Source: Sphingomonas sp. Root720 (GTDB lineage Bacteria > Pseudomonadota > Alphaproteobacteria > Sphingomonadales > Sphingomonadaceae). Taken from it: a stretch of 64,000 bases of DNA. Below are positions 17,051-24,891 of the stretch, one piece after another. Each line of letters starts with the position of its first letter. Within the stretch, counting starts at the first letter, position 1. The translations under genes and the position numbers were made by a program. The notes below the pieces were generated by a model that did not search any database, was not told the DNA's origin, and was given only the letters and a program-made list of their open reading frames with translations. The stretch lies in the NCBI RefSeq assembly GCF_001428605.1, contig NZ_LMID01000013.1, forward strand, positions 222,864-286,863, in the 5' to 3' direction.

Positions 17051-18358
17051 TCAGGTGCGCAGGTTGACGATGGTCTGGGTCATGGTGTTCGCCGCCTCGA
17101 TCGTCTTGGCGTTGGCGGAGAAGTTGCGCTGTGCCTGGATTAGCGCGACCAGCTCCTCGGTGATGTCGACATTGGCCTGCTCGAGCGCGCCCGACTGGAT
17201 GAGGCCGGTGCCGTTGCTGTTCGCCTCGCTGACGACGGGCTCGCCCGAAACGCCGGTCGCGCCCCATTTGCTGTCGCCGAGCTGGCGCATGCCCTCGGGG
17301 TTGGCGAAGGTCGCGACGATGATCTTGCCGAGCGCCTGGCTGTCGCCGTTCGAGAAGGTCGCGACGATGAGGCCGTCCGAGCCGACCGAAACATTGTCGA
17401 GCGCGCCGGCGGCGTAACCGTCCTGATCGAAGCTGGTCAACGTGAAGGGCGCGGTGCTCATCTTCGTGGTGCCGCCATAGGTCAGGTCGAAGTTGAGCGG
17501 TGCCGACGCGCCGTTCGGGCTGATCGGGCCGATCGCGATCGTGCTGCTCGGCGCGGTCATCACGCCGGTGCTGTCGAAGGTCAGCTTCAGCGGCGCCGGC
17601 TGGGTTGCGGCACTCGTGTCGTAGCTGATCTCGGTGTCGCCGATGAAGGTGTGCGCGGTCCAGGTCGTGTCGGTGGTGCTGCCCGACGGAAGATTGTCGC
17701 GGGAATAATAGGTGGTCATCGGGAAGGCGGTGCCCTGCGCGTCGTAGACCGTCGTCGTCGTCGACTGGTTGTAGCTGTTCGCATCGTTGCGATCGAACAC
17801 ATAGGGGTTCGTCGCGCTGTAGACCGAACGCGTCGCGGGGACGTCGGCGGCGCCCGGGAAGGTCACCGCCAGATCGATCTTCTGGGTCGCCTTCGACGTG
17901 CCCGAGGTGAGCGGAAGCTGGATCGAGCGGGCCGCGGTCATGCCGGTGGCGGTCACGACGCCCGACGAGTCGGTCGGGAGAACCTGCAGATAGGCACCCG
18001 AGGAGTCGGTGATGTAGCGGTTCGCATCGACGCTGAAGGCACCGTTGCGGGTATAGGAGACCTGCGCGTTCGAGCTGGAGGCGCGGGTCATGAAGAAGCC
18101 CTGACCGGAGATCGCGAGGTCGAGCGAACGCTCCGACGATTCCAGGCCGCCCTGGGTGAATTGCTGGGCGATGCCGCGCAGGCGGGTGCCCTGGCCGGCG
18201 ATGCCGGCGCTCTGCATCGGCGAGGACGAAACGAGGTCGCTGAACTCGGTGTCGCTGCGCTTGAAGCCGGTGGTACCGACGTTCGCGATGTTGTTCGAGA
18301 TGACCGCGAGATCGGTCTGCGAAGCCTTGAGGCCGGAAAGTGCGGTGTAGAAGGACAT
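17051..18358 (-). CDS. flgE: Flagellar hook protein FlgE
   Basis: The 435-residue hook subunit starts MSFYTALSGLKASQTDLAVI then SNNIANVGTTGFKRSDTEFS, the hallmark rod/hook motif. A Ser/Thr-rich variable middle forms the hook surface, and the C-terminal helix is ELVALIQAQRNFSANAKTIE. It is preceded by flgD, the hook cap. The central domain is rich in Thr, Ser and Ala, typical of exposed hook domains. Confidence 0.95.
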   Translation of the reverse strand: MSFYTALSGLKASQTDLAVISNNIANVGTTGFKRSDTEFSDLVSSSPMQSAGIAGQGTRLRGIAQQFTQGGLESSERSLDLAISGQGFFMTRASSSNAQVSYTRNGAFSVDANRYITDSSGAYLQVLPTDSSGVVTATGMTAARSIQLPLTSGTSKATQKIDLAVTFPGAADVPATRSVYSATNPYVFDRNDANSYNQSTTTTVYDAQGTAFPMTTYYSRDNLPSGSTTDTTWTAHTFIGDTEISYDTSAATQPAPLKLTFDSTGVMTAPSSTIAIGPISPNGASAPLNFDLTYGGTTKMSTAPFTLTSFDQDGYAAGALDNVSVGSDGLIVATFSNGDSQALGKIIVATFANPEGMRQLGDSKWGATGVSGEPVVSEANSNGTGLIQSGALEQANVDITEELVALIQAQRNFSANAKTIEAANTMTQTIVNLRT

Positions 18359-18382
18359 GGTTTTAAGCTCCGTTACCGAAAA

Positions 18383-19063
18383 TCAGGAAAGCTGAAGGGC
18401 GTCGGCCGGGTCGAAATTGCCCAGCGGGGTGACGATCTTGGTGGCGCCGCTGGCCGGGGAGCTGACGCTCGCCACGGTGGCCCAGCTGGCGGTGGTGATG
18501 TCGGCCATCGGCTTGGCCTCGCTGTCCTTGGCCGAGACGACGATGCCGAGCGGCCCGGCGACGGCGTTGCCGTCCTGGTCCTTGCCGTCCCAGAAAAAGG
18601 GAACGTCGCCCTTGGGAACGTTGGTGGCGCTGCCGGTGTAGACGACGGTGCCATTGCCATCGACGAGGCTGATGTCGACCCGCGTGGCATCGGCCGGCAG
18701 GGTGACGCTGCCCGCGAAGGAACCGTCCGACAGTGCGCTCGCCGACTTCGACGGCAGCAGCGCGGCCTTGCCGATCCAGTTCGCGGCGTCGCCGACGCGC
18801 GACTGCTGCAGGCTCGCGACCATCGACTTGAGCGACTGGTTCATCTCCGCGATGCCGGTCGTCTGCGAGAATTGCGCCATCTGGGCGACCATCTGGGTGT
18901 TGTCGACCGGGTTGAACGGGTCCTGGGTCTGCATCTGCGTGGTCAGCAGCTTCAGGAAGTCGTTCTGGCCGAGCGTCTCGTTGCTCTTCTTGGTCGTCGT
19001 CGTGGAACTCGTCGTCGAGCCGCCGAGGCTGTCGAGATAGCTGTTACCGGTGGATATCGTCAT
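18383..19063 (-). CDS. flgD: Flagellar hook assembly (cap) protein FlgD
   Basis: FlgD caps the growing hook. The 226-residue protein has the conserved N-terminal part QNDFLKLLTTQMQTQDPFNP then VDNTQMVAQMAQFSQTTGIA, and a FlgD Ig-like domain in the second half (residues about 100-190) with FFWDGKDQDGNAVAGPLGIV. It overlaps flgC by ATGA. Confidence 0.94.
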   Translation of the reverse strand: MTISTGNSYLDSLGGSTTSSTTTTKKSNETLGQNDFLKLLTTQMQTQDPFNPVDNTQMVAQMAQFSQTTGIAEMNQSLKSMVASLQQSRVGDAANWIGKAALLPSKSASALSDGSFAGSVTLPADATRVDISLVDGNGTVVYTGSATNVPKGDVPFFWDGKDQDGNAVAGPLGIVVSAKDSEAKPMADITTASWATVASVSSPASGATKIVTPLGNFDPADALQLS

Positions 19064-19464
19064 TTGCCGAGCCTCAGCGTGTCGAGAGTGAGCGTCTTGG
19101 CGGTCTGCATGACCGAGACGTTGTTCTGGTACTGGCGCGCGGTCTCCATCATCTCGACCAGCTCCTGCGCCTGGTCGACGCCCGCTTCCCAGACATTGCC
19201 GTCCTTGTCGGCCTTGGGGTGGTTGGGGTCGTGGCGCTTGGTAGGCTCGATGTTGGAGGCGACGACCTGGTCGACCTTGACAGTCGCGACGCCGGGGGCG
19301 TCGGTGACCGAGGAGAAGACCGGCTTGATCGCGCGGAAGGCCTCGGCCTTGCTGCCCGCGACCGACCCCGCATTGGCGAGGTTCGAGGCCGAGGTGTTCA
19401 GCCGGACCATCTGCGCCGACATGGCGCGGCCGGCGATGTCGAAGACGGAGAGATTGCCCGCCAT
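19060..19464 (-). CDS. flgC: Proximal rod protein FlgC
   Basis: A 134-residue rod protein with the N-terminal motif AQMVRLNTSASNLANAGSVA and the C-terminal helix AQELVEMMETARQYQNNVSV. The usual DPNHPKAD-type insertion before the C-terminal helix is present (RHDPNHPKADKDGNVWEAGV). It lies directly after flgB with a three-base gap. Confidence 0.95.
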   Translation of the reverse strand: MAGNLSVFDIAGRAMSAQMVRLNTSASNLANAGSVAGSKAEAFRAIKPVFSSVTDAPGVATVKVDQVVASNIEPTKRHDPNHPKADKDGNVWEAGVDQAQELVEMMETARQYQNNVSVMQTAKTLTLDTLRLGK

Positions 19465-19467
19465 GGC

Positions 19468-19815
19468 TTATTCTCCCTTGAGGGCCTGCATGACCGTGCC
19501 GATCCGCCCTTCGAGGAAGGACAGCGTGGTCTTGTAGTGCAGGGCGTTCTCGGCGAACTGGTTCTGCTCGGTCGACAGTTCGACGGTGTTGCCGTCGAGC
19601 GAGGTTTCGAGCGGCACCCGGTAGCCGATATGAGCGTCGGCGGCCTGCGCGGTGGACATGCCGCCGGTCGCGTCGGACAGCGCCTTCTGGAAATCGATGT
19701 CGCGCGCCTTGTAGTTGGGCGTGGCGGCATTCGCGATGTTGGACGCCAGCATGGACAGGCGCTGCGACCGCAGCTCCAGCGCCTTGCCGTGGATCCCGAA
19801 AAGCGGATCAGCCAT
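19468..19815 (-). CDS. flgB: Proximal rod protein FlgB
   Basis: A 115-residue rod subunit, first gene of the ten-gene flgB-L run. The N-terminal motif is LRSQRLSMLASNIANAATPN followed by YKARDIDF, and the C-terminus is a helix around FAENALHYKTTLSFLEGRIG. The sigma-54 promoter and enhancer sites upstream show that this is the start of the hook and basal-body operon. Confidence 0.95.
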   Translation of the reverse strand: MADPLFGIHGKALELRSQRLSMLASNIANAATPNYKARDIDFQKALSDATGGMSTAQAADAHIGYRVPLETSLDGNTVELSTEQNQFAENALHYKTTLSFLEGRIGTVMQALKGE

Positions 19816-19832
19816 TTTTTCGCTTCACCTTC

Positions 19833-19859
19833 TAAAGTCCTGTCGGTGGCGGCCGTTAA
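19833..19859 (+). promoter_or_regulatory. Sigma-28 (FliA) promoter pointing to the second stator pair
   Basis: The plus strand reads TAAA, 15 bases, GCCGTTAA, identical in both boxes and spacing to the motAB site. The next gene in that direction begins about 210 bases downstream, so the leader would be long and would run across the flgB sigma-54 promoter and its enhancer. The match is strong; the target is inferred from direction. Confidence 0.7.
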
Positions 19860-19900
19860 TCATGTTCGAACAGGTCGACGGTCGCCTTGGGCACCATCCA

Positions 19901-19917
19901 AGCAACTGCCGTGCCAA
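19901..19917 (-). promoter_or_regulatory. Sigma-54 (RpoN) promoter of flgB operon
   Basis: On the minus strand the site reads TTGGCACGGCAGTTGCT, a full match to TTGGCACG-N4-TTGCW with the essential GG and GC ten bases apart. The predicted start is near base 890 of this kilobase, about 75 bases before the flgB ATG. Activation by the FlbD-like protein encoded at 32.5 kb is expected. Confidence 0.85.
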
Positions 19918-19968
19918 ATATGGTTAACAGGGCGATTATCCCTGAAATTCCTGGGATCCGACGTCGAA

Positions 19969-20006
19969 CCGGCAAGCTCTTGCCGGAAGCGGCAGGGTCT
20001 TGCCGG
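19969..20006. promoter_or_regulatory. Tandem CGGCA-N6-TGCCG palindromes, candidate FlbD enhancer
   Basis: Two copies of CGGCA-N6-TGCCG lie with centres 20 bp apart, about two helical turns. The first is part of a perfect 18-bp palindrome, CCGGCAAGCTCTTGCCGG; the second (CGGCAGGGTCTTGCCG) is less symmetric. An extra half-site CTTGCCGG follows at 20012-20019. The centres lie about 88 and 108 bp upstream of the predicted flgB start, the normal place for an activator of sigma-54 polymerase. They look like the ftr elements bound by Caulobacter FlbD. Confidence 0.65.
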
Positions 20007-20076
20007 TCGATCTTGCCGGGTCCGTTAGCCATGTTCGGCAACGGTCCCTTGAACAAACTCGGATATCGGGGAAGCG

Positions 20077-20763
20077 ATGTTCCTGCTCGAACAACTGACC
20101 CGATATATCGACCCGATGGCGATCGGGATCGTGGTCGGCGGGACCATCGTCACCACCGTCTTCCGGGCGACGCGCGCCGATATCGGCCGCGCCCTTTCCG
20201 CGCTTGCGCTGCTCGGCAGGGCCGACCCGCACACCGATGCCGCCGCGGCCCGCGTCTCGGTCAGCCGCATCCGCGAACTGGCCGAAGTCCGCAGCATCGC
20301 CTGTGTCGACAGGGTCGAGACCGCCCAGAGATTCCTGCTGCGCGCCGCCCGCCAGCTGTCCGACGCCCGCAACTCGGGCGACTTCGTCCGCTGGGCGAGC
20401 GCCGACCTCGATGCGCGCCGCCAGCGCCACCAGGGCGTGATCGGCGTGTGGCGCGCGATCGCCGAGACCGCGCCGGCCATGGGCATGATCGGCACGATCA
20501 TCGGCCTGGTCCAGATGTTCGCGCATATGGAGGACCCGGCGGCGATCGGCCCGGCGATGGCGGTGGCGATGCTCACCACCCTCTATGGCGTCATAGTGTC
20601 GTCGGCGATCGCCGGGCCGATCGCCGGCCGGCTGGAAAATCTCTCCGAGACCGAGCTGGCCTGGCAAACCGCCGCATGCCGGCAGCTTGAGATCCTAGCC
20701 CGCGAGGAGCTGGATGCGCTGCCGCCGACGGTCGTCCGCCCGAACCTGCGGACCGTCCTGTGA
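20077..20763 (+). CDS. Second MotA/TolQ/ExbB-type proton channel protein
   Basis: A 228-residue protein with three to four hydrophobic segments. The core ETAPAMGMIGTIIGLVQMFA followed by AMAVAMLTTLYGVIVSSAIA matches helices 3 and 4 of the MotA family, including the proline before the Gly-rich turn. It is shorter than the motA product at 10 kb: helices 1-2 are condensed to a single N-terminal region (IDPMAIGIVVGGTIVTTVF). It is coupled to a MotB-like gene, lies in the flagellar regulon, and follows a sigma-28 promoter, so an alternative stator is likely; a Tol/Exb-type role is less likely. Confidence 0.75.
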   Translation: MFLLEQLTRYIDPMAIGIVVGGTIVTTVFRATRADIGRALSALALLGRADPHTDAAAARVSVSRIRELAEVRSIACVDRVETAQRFLLRAARQLSDARNSGDFVRWASADLDARRQRHQGVIGVWRAIAETAPAMGMIGTIIGLVQMFAHMEDPAAIGPAMAVAMLTTLYGVIVSSAIAGPIAGRLENLSETELAWQTAACRQLEILAREELDALPPTVVRPNLRTVL

Positions 20764-21260
20764 GCCGTGACGTCTCCCAGCGCTGGGTGCTGAGCTTCGC
20801 CGACCTGACGCTGCTCCTGCTCGCCTTCTTCGTCATGATGCAGGCGCAGGTGGCCGACCGGGTGAAACTGGCAGCGGGCATCCGCGGCGCGTTCGGCGGC
20901 AATGGCGACGGCACCGGTCGCGCCGGTACCGTCCAGGGCTTCACCGCCGCGCAGATCTTCGAGAGCGGCGAGGCGATCCTCAAGCCCGACGCGTTGCGGC
21001 GACTGAACGCGGTCGGTGCGGCGGCGGCCAGGGCCGGGGCGCGGGTGATCGTCGCCAGCCAGGGGCGCGACGGCCAGTCGGCCCGGCTCGACAGCTGGGA
21101 ACTGGCGGCGGCGCGCACCACCGCGGTCGCCCGCGCGATCCGGCGCGGCGGTCTCGCCGACACGATGATAGAGATCACCATACCGCCGATGCGTGCAAGC
21201 GAGCCCGCCAGCGGCCAGCGCATTTCGGTCCAACAGCTTTCGGGGCCCCCGCCCCGATGA
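20760..21260 (+). CDS. Second, compact MotB-like stator protein
   Basis: A 166-residue protein starting with GTG that overlaps the stop of the MotA-like gene. One membrane helix at residues about 10-28 carries the aspartate of MotB proteins (WVLSFADLTLLLLAFFVMMQ). The remaining 130 residues resemble a reduced OmpA-like peptidoglycan-binding domain: the segment RDGQSARLDSWELAAARTTA aligns with SKGRSVNNWTLSAARAEST of the full-length MotB here, but the GHTD motif is replaced by SQGRD. The plug and linker are nearly absent. Anchoring to the wall may therefore be weak or use a partner. Confidence 0.7.
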   Translation: MSRDVSQRWVLSFADLTLLLLAFFVMMQAQVADRVKLAAGIRGAFGGNGDGTGRAGTVQGFTAAQIFESGEAILKPDALRRLNAVGAAAARAGARVIVASQGRDGQSARLDSWELAAARTTAVARAIRRGGLADTMIEITIPPMRASEPASGQRISVQQLSGPPPR

Positions 21261-21266
21261 CGGTCC

Positions 21267-21350
21267 CCCCGGCGGAAGGCCGGGTTTCCAAAGGCGCTCC
21301 TGTCTCTGTGCTGGCCGCAGGAGATGCCTGGGAACCCGCATCCGCCGGGG
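21267..21350. repeat. 84-nt long imperfect hairpin between motB-like gene and flgA
   Basis: Two arms of about 33-36 bases pair imperfectly around a 15-base loop: the left arm begins ccccggcgga and ends gctcctg; the right arm begins caggagatg and ends tccgccgggg. The structure would be very stable in RNA. It has no T-run. It may stop or slow read-through from the stator genes into flgA, or be a mobile palindromic element. Confidence 0.6.
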
Positions 21351-21424
21351 CGATCATCTCCCCTTCGTGACAGTAAGCACTGCGTTAACCAAATCTTTGC
21401 GGTTGGCCGGATAGGCTGGGCAGC

Positions 21425-22006
21425 ATGAACCGGAACCCGCCCGCGATGCACAACGCCCGTCCGCCCCTGGCGCTGGCCGCCGCCATGACCGCCGCCCTGA
21501 TCGCCCCGGCGCCGCTCGCCGCGCAGAACGCGCTGCCGCCGGCCCAGGATCTCGGCCAGCTCGAACGCATGGTCGTCGCCTCGGTCGGCGCCGATGTCGG
21601 CATGCCGGGCGGCCCGATGGCACCGATCGACCGGCGCATGCGGCTTGCCGCCTGCCCCGGCGCTATCCAGATCGATCCGCCGAGCGCGAGCTCGGTCACG
21701 GTGCGCTGCACCACCTCCGGCTGGCGGCTGCGCGTGCCGCTGATGCGCGAAGCCATGGCGATGAACCCGGGAACCACCGCGACGGGCGTCGGCTACGCCG
21801 CCGCCTCCGCCAGCGCCGCCGTCCGCAAGGGCGATCCGGTGCAACTGGTCGCGCAGGGCTCGGCCTTCTCGATCAGCATCGACGCGACGGCGATGGAAGA
21901 TGCCGATGTCGGCCGCCGCGTCCGGGTCGCAACCAATTCGAAAAGCTCGACCTTGTTCGCGGAAGTGATCGATGTCGGCCGGGTCCGCCTGATCGGATTT
22001 AAATAA
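21425..22006 (+). CDS. flgA: Flagellar P-ring assembly chaperone FlgA
   Basis: FlgA helps FlgI assemble in the periplasm. The 193-residue precursor has a signal peptide (LALAAAMTAALIAPAPLAAQ, cleavage after AA-Q), a middle domain with the cysteine pair (LAACPGAI and TVRCTTSG), and a C-terminal SAF-type domain with SAAVRKGDPVQLVAQGSAFS and GRRVRVATNSKSSTLFAEVI. The internal ATG at residue 8 is another possible start. It leads a flgA-flgM-flgN set on the plus strand. Confidence 0.9.
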   Translation: MNRNPPAMHNARPPLALAAAMTAALIAPAPLAAQNALPPAQDLGQLERMVVASVGADVGMPGGPMAPIDRRMRLAACPGAIQIDPPSASSVTVRCTTSGWRLRVPLMREAMAMNPGTTATGVGYAAASASAAVRKGDPVQLVAQGSAFSISIDATAMEDADVGRRVRVATNSKSSTLFAEVIDVGRVRLIGFK

Positions 22007-22025
22007 ATTCGAAACCTGTCGTTAT
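21999..22025 (+). promoter_or_regulatory. Weak sigma-28 promoter of flgM
   Basis: TTAA, 15 bases, GTCGTTAT. The spacing matches the FliA sites in this window but both boxes are imperfect (8 of 12 against TAAA/GCCGATAA). It overlaps the flgA end and lies about 50 bases before the flgM ATG. The first flagellin gene has a very similar weak site (TTAA-N15-GTCGTTAC), which makes chance less likely. Confidence 0.4.
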
Positions 22026-22077
22026 CATCGGCAGAGGTGGCATCGCGGCCCTTGGGCCAGACAGGAAAGGAACGGTC

Positions 22078-22353
22078 ATGATCAATGGGGTAGGACAGAC
22101 CAGCCCGACCCGCATCGGTCGGGTGAAGGACGAGACGGTGAAGCCGCTGGCGCCGACCGGCCCGGTGGATTCGCCCAGCGTGCCCGTCGCGGCACCCTCG
22201 CTCGTCGCAGCGCTCGCGGAAGCCGGGCCGCCGGTCAACAGCGAGAAGATCGCGGCGATCCGGCAGGCCATCGCGGCCGGCCAATATCCGATCGACGCCA
22301 AGGCGATCGCCGCCAAGATGATCGCGCTCGACCTGCCAAGTTCTAGCACATGA
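22078..22353 (+). CDS. flgM: Anti-sigma-28 factor FlgM
   Basis: FlgM holds FliA inactive until the hook is complete, then leaves by the flagellar export channel. The 91-residue protein has a disordered Pro/Ala-rich N-terminal half and the C-terminal FliA-binding part VNSEKIAAIRQAIAAGQYPI followed by DAKAIAAKMIALDL, which is the family signature. A good ribosome site (AAAGGAAC) precedes the ATG. The stop overlaps the start of the FlgN-like gene by ATGA. Confidence 0.92.
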   Translation: MINGVGQTSPTRIGRVKDETVKPLAPTGPVDSPSVPVAAPSLVAALAEAGPPVNSEKIAAIRQAIAAGQYPIDAKAIAAKMIALDLPSSST

Positions 22354-22667
22354 ACGAGAGGGCCGTCGAAGACCTGATCGCGTCGAGCGAGGCGTTGATC
22401 GCCGCGCTCGACGCGCATGACATCGACGCCATCGAAACGGCACTACCGGCGTTCGGCCGCAGCGTCGAAGCGCTCGGCGCCCCCGGCGACTGGACGACGT
22501 CGCCCGGGGTCCGTGCCCGTCTGGAAGAAGCGATGCGGCTCGCCGACGGCGCCCGCGCCCGCGTCCGCTATCTCGCGGATCGCACCCAGCAGCGGATCGA
22601 CATGCTCGCCGTTGCGGCCGGCCGGTTCGACTGCACCCCCGCGACCTACGGCCGCCCGGGCCGCTGA
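22350..22667 (+). CDS. flgN: FlgN-like flagellar export chaperone (putative)
   Basis: A 105-residue, mostly helical protein directly after flgM, the normal place of flgN. FlgN escorts FlgK and FlgL to the export gate. The sequence has the helical start RAVEDLIASSEALIAALDAH and a later helix VRARLEEAMRLADGARARVR, in keeping with the FlgN four-helix fold, but no strong motif exists for this family. The last 22 bases overlap the 3' end of the convergent transporter gene. The call rests mainly on position, size and helicity. Confidence 0.65.
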   Translation: MNERAVEDLIASSEALIAALDAHDIDAIETALPAFGRSVEALGAPGDWTTSPGVRARLEEAMRLADGARARVRYLADRTQQRIDMLAVAAGRFDCTPATYGRPGR

Positions 22668-23578
22668 CCCTCGGCCGGCCGGGGGCGCATCGCGGCCCCC
22701 AGCACTATCCCGCCCAGGATGAACGCCATACCGGCCAGGTGATAGGCGTGGAGCTTCTCCCCCAGCAATGCCGCCGCCAGCAGCGCGCCGAACAGCGGCA
22801 TCAGCGTGATCGTCTGTCCCGCCGCCCCGGCACCGAGATCGTGCACCGCCGCGTTGTAGAGCATATAGGCGGCGAGCGACGGCAGCAGCGCGACATAGGC
22901 AAAGGCCCCCGCCGTCCCCCAGCCAGGAACGATCCGCTCCCCTCGCAGCCATTCCGACAGGGCGAACGGCGCCATCGCGGCGATGCCGATCATGAAGGCG
23001 GCCAGCAGGAAGCCGAGCGGGTGGCTGGCCGGCCGGAGCCGCAGCAGGCTGGTATAGGCCGCCCAGCTCACCACGCCGCACAGCACCAGCAGGTCGCCGA
23101 TATTGAGCCCGATCGACAGGATCGCGAGCGGATGGCCGTGCAGGACGATCAGCACGACCCCGGCGATCGACAGCAGCACGGCGCCGATCTGGGCGACGGT
23201 CGAGCGCTGGCGGAAGAACAGCCGGTCGAACAGCAGCACCAGCGCCGGGATCGCCGCCTGAAGCAGCAGGCCGTTGGTCGCGGTGGTGTAGTGGAGCCCG
23301 GCATAGACGAAGCCGTTGAACGCGGCGACGCCGGTGATACCCAGCAGCAGCACCGTTTTCCATTCGGCGGCGAGCAACGCGCGATCGGCGCGGAGATGCT
23401 TCCAGGCGAACGGCGCGAGGAGGAGTGCCGCGCCCGACCAGCGGACCAGCGCAAGCGTGAAAGGCGGTATCGCCCCCTGCACCGCCCGGCCGACGATGAA
23501 ATTGCCCGACCAGAACAGCATCACGACCGCCAGCGTCGCATAGGAATAGAGCGGCGTGCGCCGCCGGTCGGCCGCCAT
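22646..23578 (-). CDS. DMT-superfamily (EamA) transporter
   Basis: A 310-residue protein with ten predicted membrane helices in two EamA repeats. The first repeat begins YSYATLAVVMLFWSGNFIVG and the second contains WAAYTSLLRLRPASHPLGFL; the C-terminal helix is AGMAFILGGIVLGAAM. EamA proteins export amino acids and related metabolites. It starts 17 bases after metY and is likely co-transcribed, so a sulfur amino acid or related compound is a reasonable but unproven substrate. Confidence 0.8.
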   Translation of the reverse strand: MAADRRRTPLYSYATLAVVMLFWSGNFIVGRAVQGAIPPFTLALVRWSGAALLLAPFAWKHLRADRALLAAEWKTVLLLGITGVAAFNGFVYAGLHYTTATNGLLLQAAIPALVLLFDRLFFRQRSTVAQIGAVLLSIAGVVLIVLHGHPLAILSIGLNIGDLLVLCGVVSWAAYTSLLRLRPASHPLGFLLAAFMIGIAAMAPFALSEWLRGERIVPGWGTAGAFAYVALLPSLAAYMLYNAAVHDLGAGAAGQTITLMPLFGALLAAALLGEKLHAYHLAGMAFILGGIVLGAAMRPRPAEGQRPGRP

Positions 23579-23595
23579 CACGGGAAGAATGGCGA

Positions 23596-24891
23596 TCAGC
23601 CGGCGGCCAGCAGGGCCTGGTCGAGATCGGCGAGGATATCGTCGATATGCTCCAGGCCGATCGACAGGCGCACATAGCCCGGCGAAACCCCGGTCGCGGC
23701 CTGCTGCTCGGGCGAGAGCTGCGAATGGGTGGTGCTCGCCGGGTGGATCGCCAGACTGCGCGCGTCGCCGATATTGGCGACATGGTAGAAAAGCCGGAGC
23801 GCGTCGATGAAGCGGCGCCCGGCCTCGACCCCGCCCGCCAGCTCGAAGCCGAGCAGGCCGCCCTGCCCGCCGGTCAGATAGCGATCGGCACGGGCCCGCG
23901 CCTCTCCGCTCTGCTGCGACGGGTGAATGATCCGCGTGACCCCCGCCCGGCCCGACAGGAAGCGGACGACGGCGGCCGCGTTCTCGCAGTGGCGCGGCAT
24001 GCGCAGCGGCAGCGTCTCCAACCCCTGCAGGATCTGGAAGGCATTGAACGGCGAAAGCGCCGCCCCCAGGTCGCGTAGCAGGATCGTGCGGGCCCGCAGG
24101 ATATAGGCGATCGGCCCGAGCGGCTTGGCCGCCTGCGACCAGACCGCGCCATGATAGCTCGGGTCGGGCGTATTGAGCAGCGGCTGCCGCTCGGGAAAGG
24201 CTTCCCAGTCGAACGTGCCGCCATCGACGATGACGCCGCCGATCGAGGTGCCGTGGCCGCCGATATATTTGGTCGTCGAGTAGACCACGATCGCGGCACC
24301 ATGGTCGAGTGGCCGGGCGATCAGCGGGGCGGCGGTGTTGTCGACGATCAGCGGAATGCCGAGCGGCCGGCCGGCCGCGGCGAGCTCCGCGATCGGGCAG
24401 ACGACCAGCTTGGGGTTGGGCAGGGTCTCGACATACCAGGCGCGGGTGCGGTCGTCGGTCGCGGCGACGAAGGCCTGCGGATCGGCCGGATCGACGAAGC
24501 GCACCTCGATGCCCATGTCGCGCATCGTGTTGGCGAACAGGTTCCAGGTCCCGCCGTAGAGATCGGTGCCGCTGACGATATTGTCGCCCGCGCGGGCGAG
24601 GTTCTGGATCGCATAGGCCGAGGCCGCCTGCCCCGACGCGACCGCCAGCGCCGCCGCACCGCCCTCGAGCGCAGCGATGCGCTCCTCGAGGATGGCGGTC
24701 GTGGGATTGCCGATGCGGGTATAGATGTTGCCCAGTTCCTCCAGCGCGAACAGCCGGGCGGCATGCGCCGCATCCTGGAACTGGTAGGAGGTCGTCTGGT
24801 AGATGGGCGGCGCCACCGCCCCCGTCGTCGGATCGGCGCGCCAGCCGGCGTGCAGCGCCAGGGTCTCGGGACGATAAGCGGGCTTGTCCAT
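23596..24891 (-). CDS. metY: O-acetylhomoserine sulfhydrylase / aminocarboxypropyltransferase
   Basis: A PLP enzyme of the Cys/Met metabolism family, 431 residues, the usual length of MetY. It makes homocysteine from O-acetyl-homoserine and sulfide. Visible are ALHAGWRADPTTGAVAPPIY at the N-terminus, the tyrosine/arginine phosphate site NIYTRIGNPTTAILEERIAA, and the PLP lysine in YSTTKYIGGHGTSIGGVIVD. The ATG follows AAAGGAGAG. It separates the flgN and flhA parts of the flagellar region and points the other way. No SAM-type riboswitch was recognised in the leader. Confidence 0.93.
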   Translation of the reverse strand: MDKPAYRPETLALHAGWRADPTTGAVAPPIYQTTSYQFQDAAHAARLFALEELGNIYTRIGNPTTAILEERIAALEGGAAALAVASGQAASAYAIQNLARAGDNIVSGTDLYGGTWNLFANTMRDMGIEVRFVDPADPQAFVAATDDRTRAWYVETLPNPKLVVCPIAELAAAGRPLGIPLIVDNTAAPLIARPLDHGAAIVVYSTTKYIGGHGTSIGGVIVDGGTFDWEAFPERQPLLNTPDPSYHGAVWSQAAKPLGPIAYILRARTILLRDLGAALSPFNAFQILQGLETLPLRMPRHCENAAAVVRFLSGRAGVTRIIHPSQQSGEARARADRYLTGGQGGLLGFELAGGVEAGRRFIDALRLFYHVANIGDARSLAIHPASTTHSQLSPEQQAATGVSPGYVRLSIGLEHIDDILADLDQALLAAG

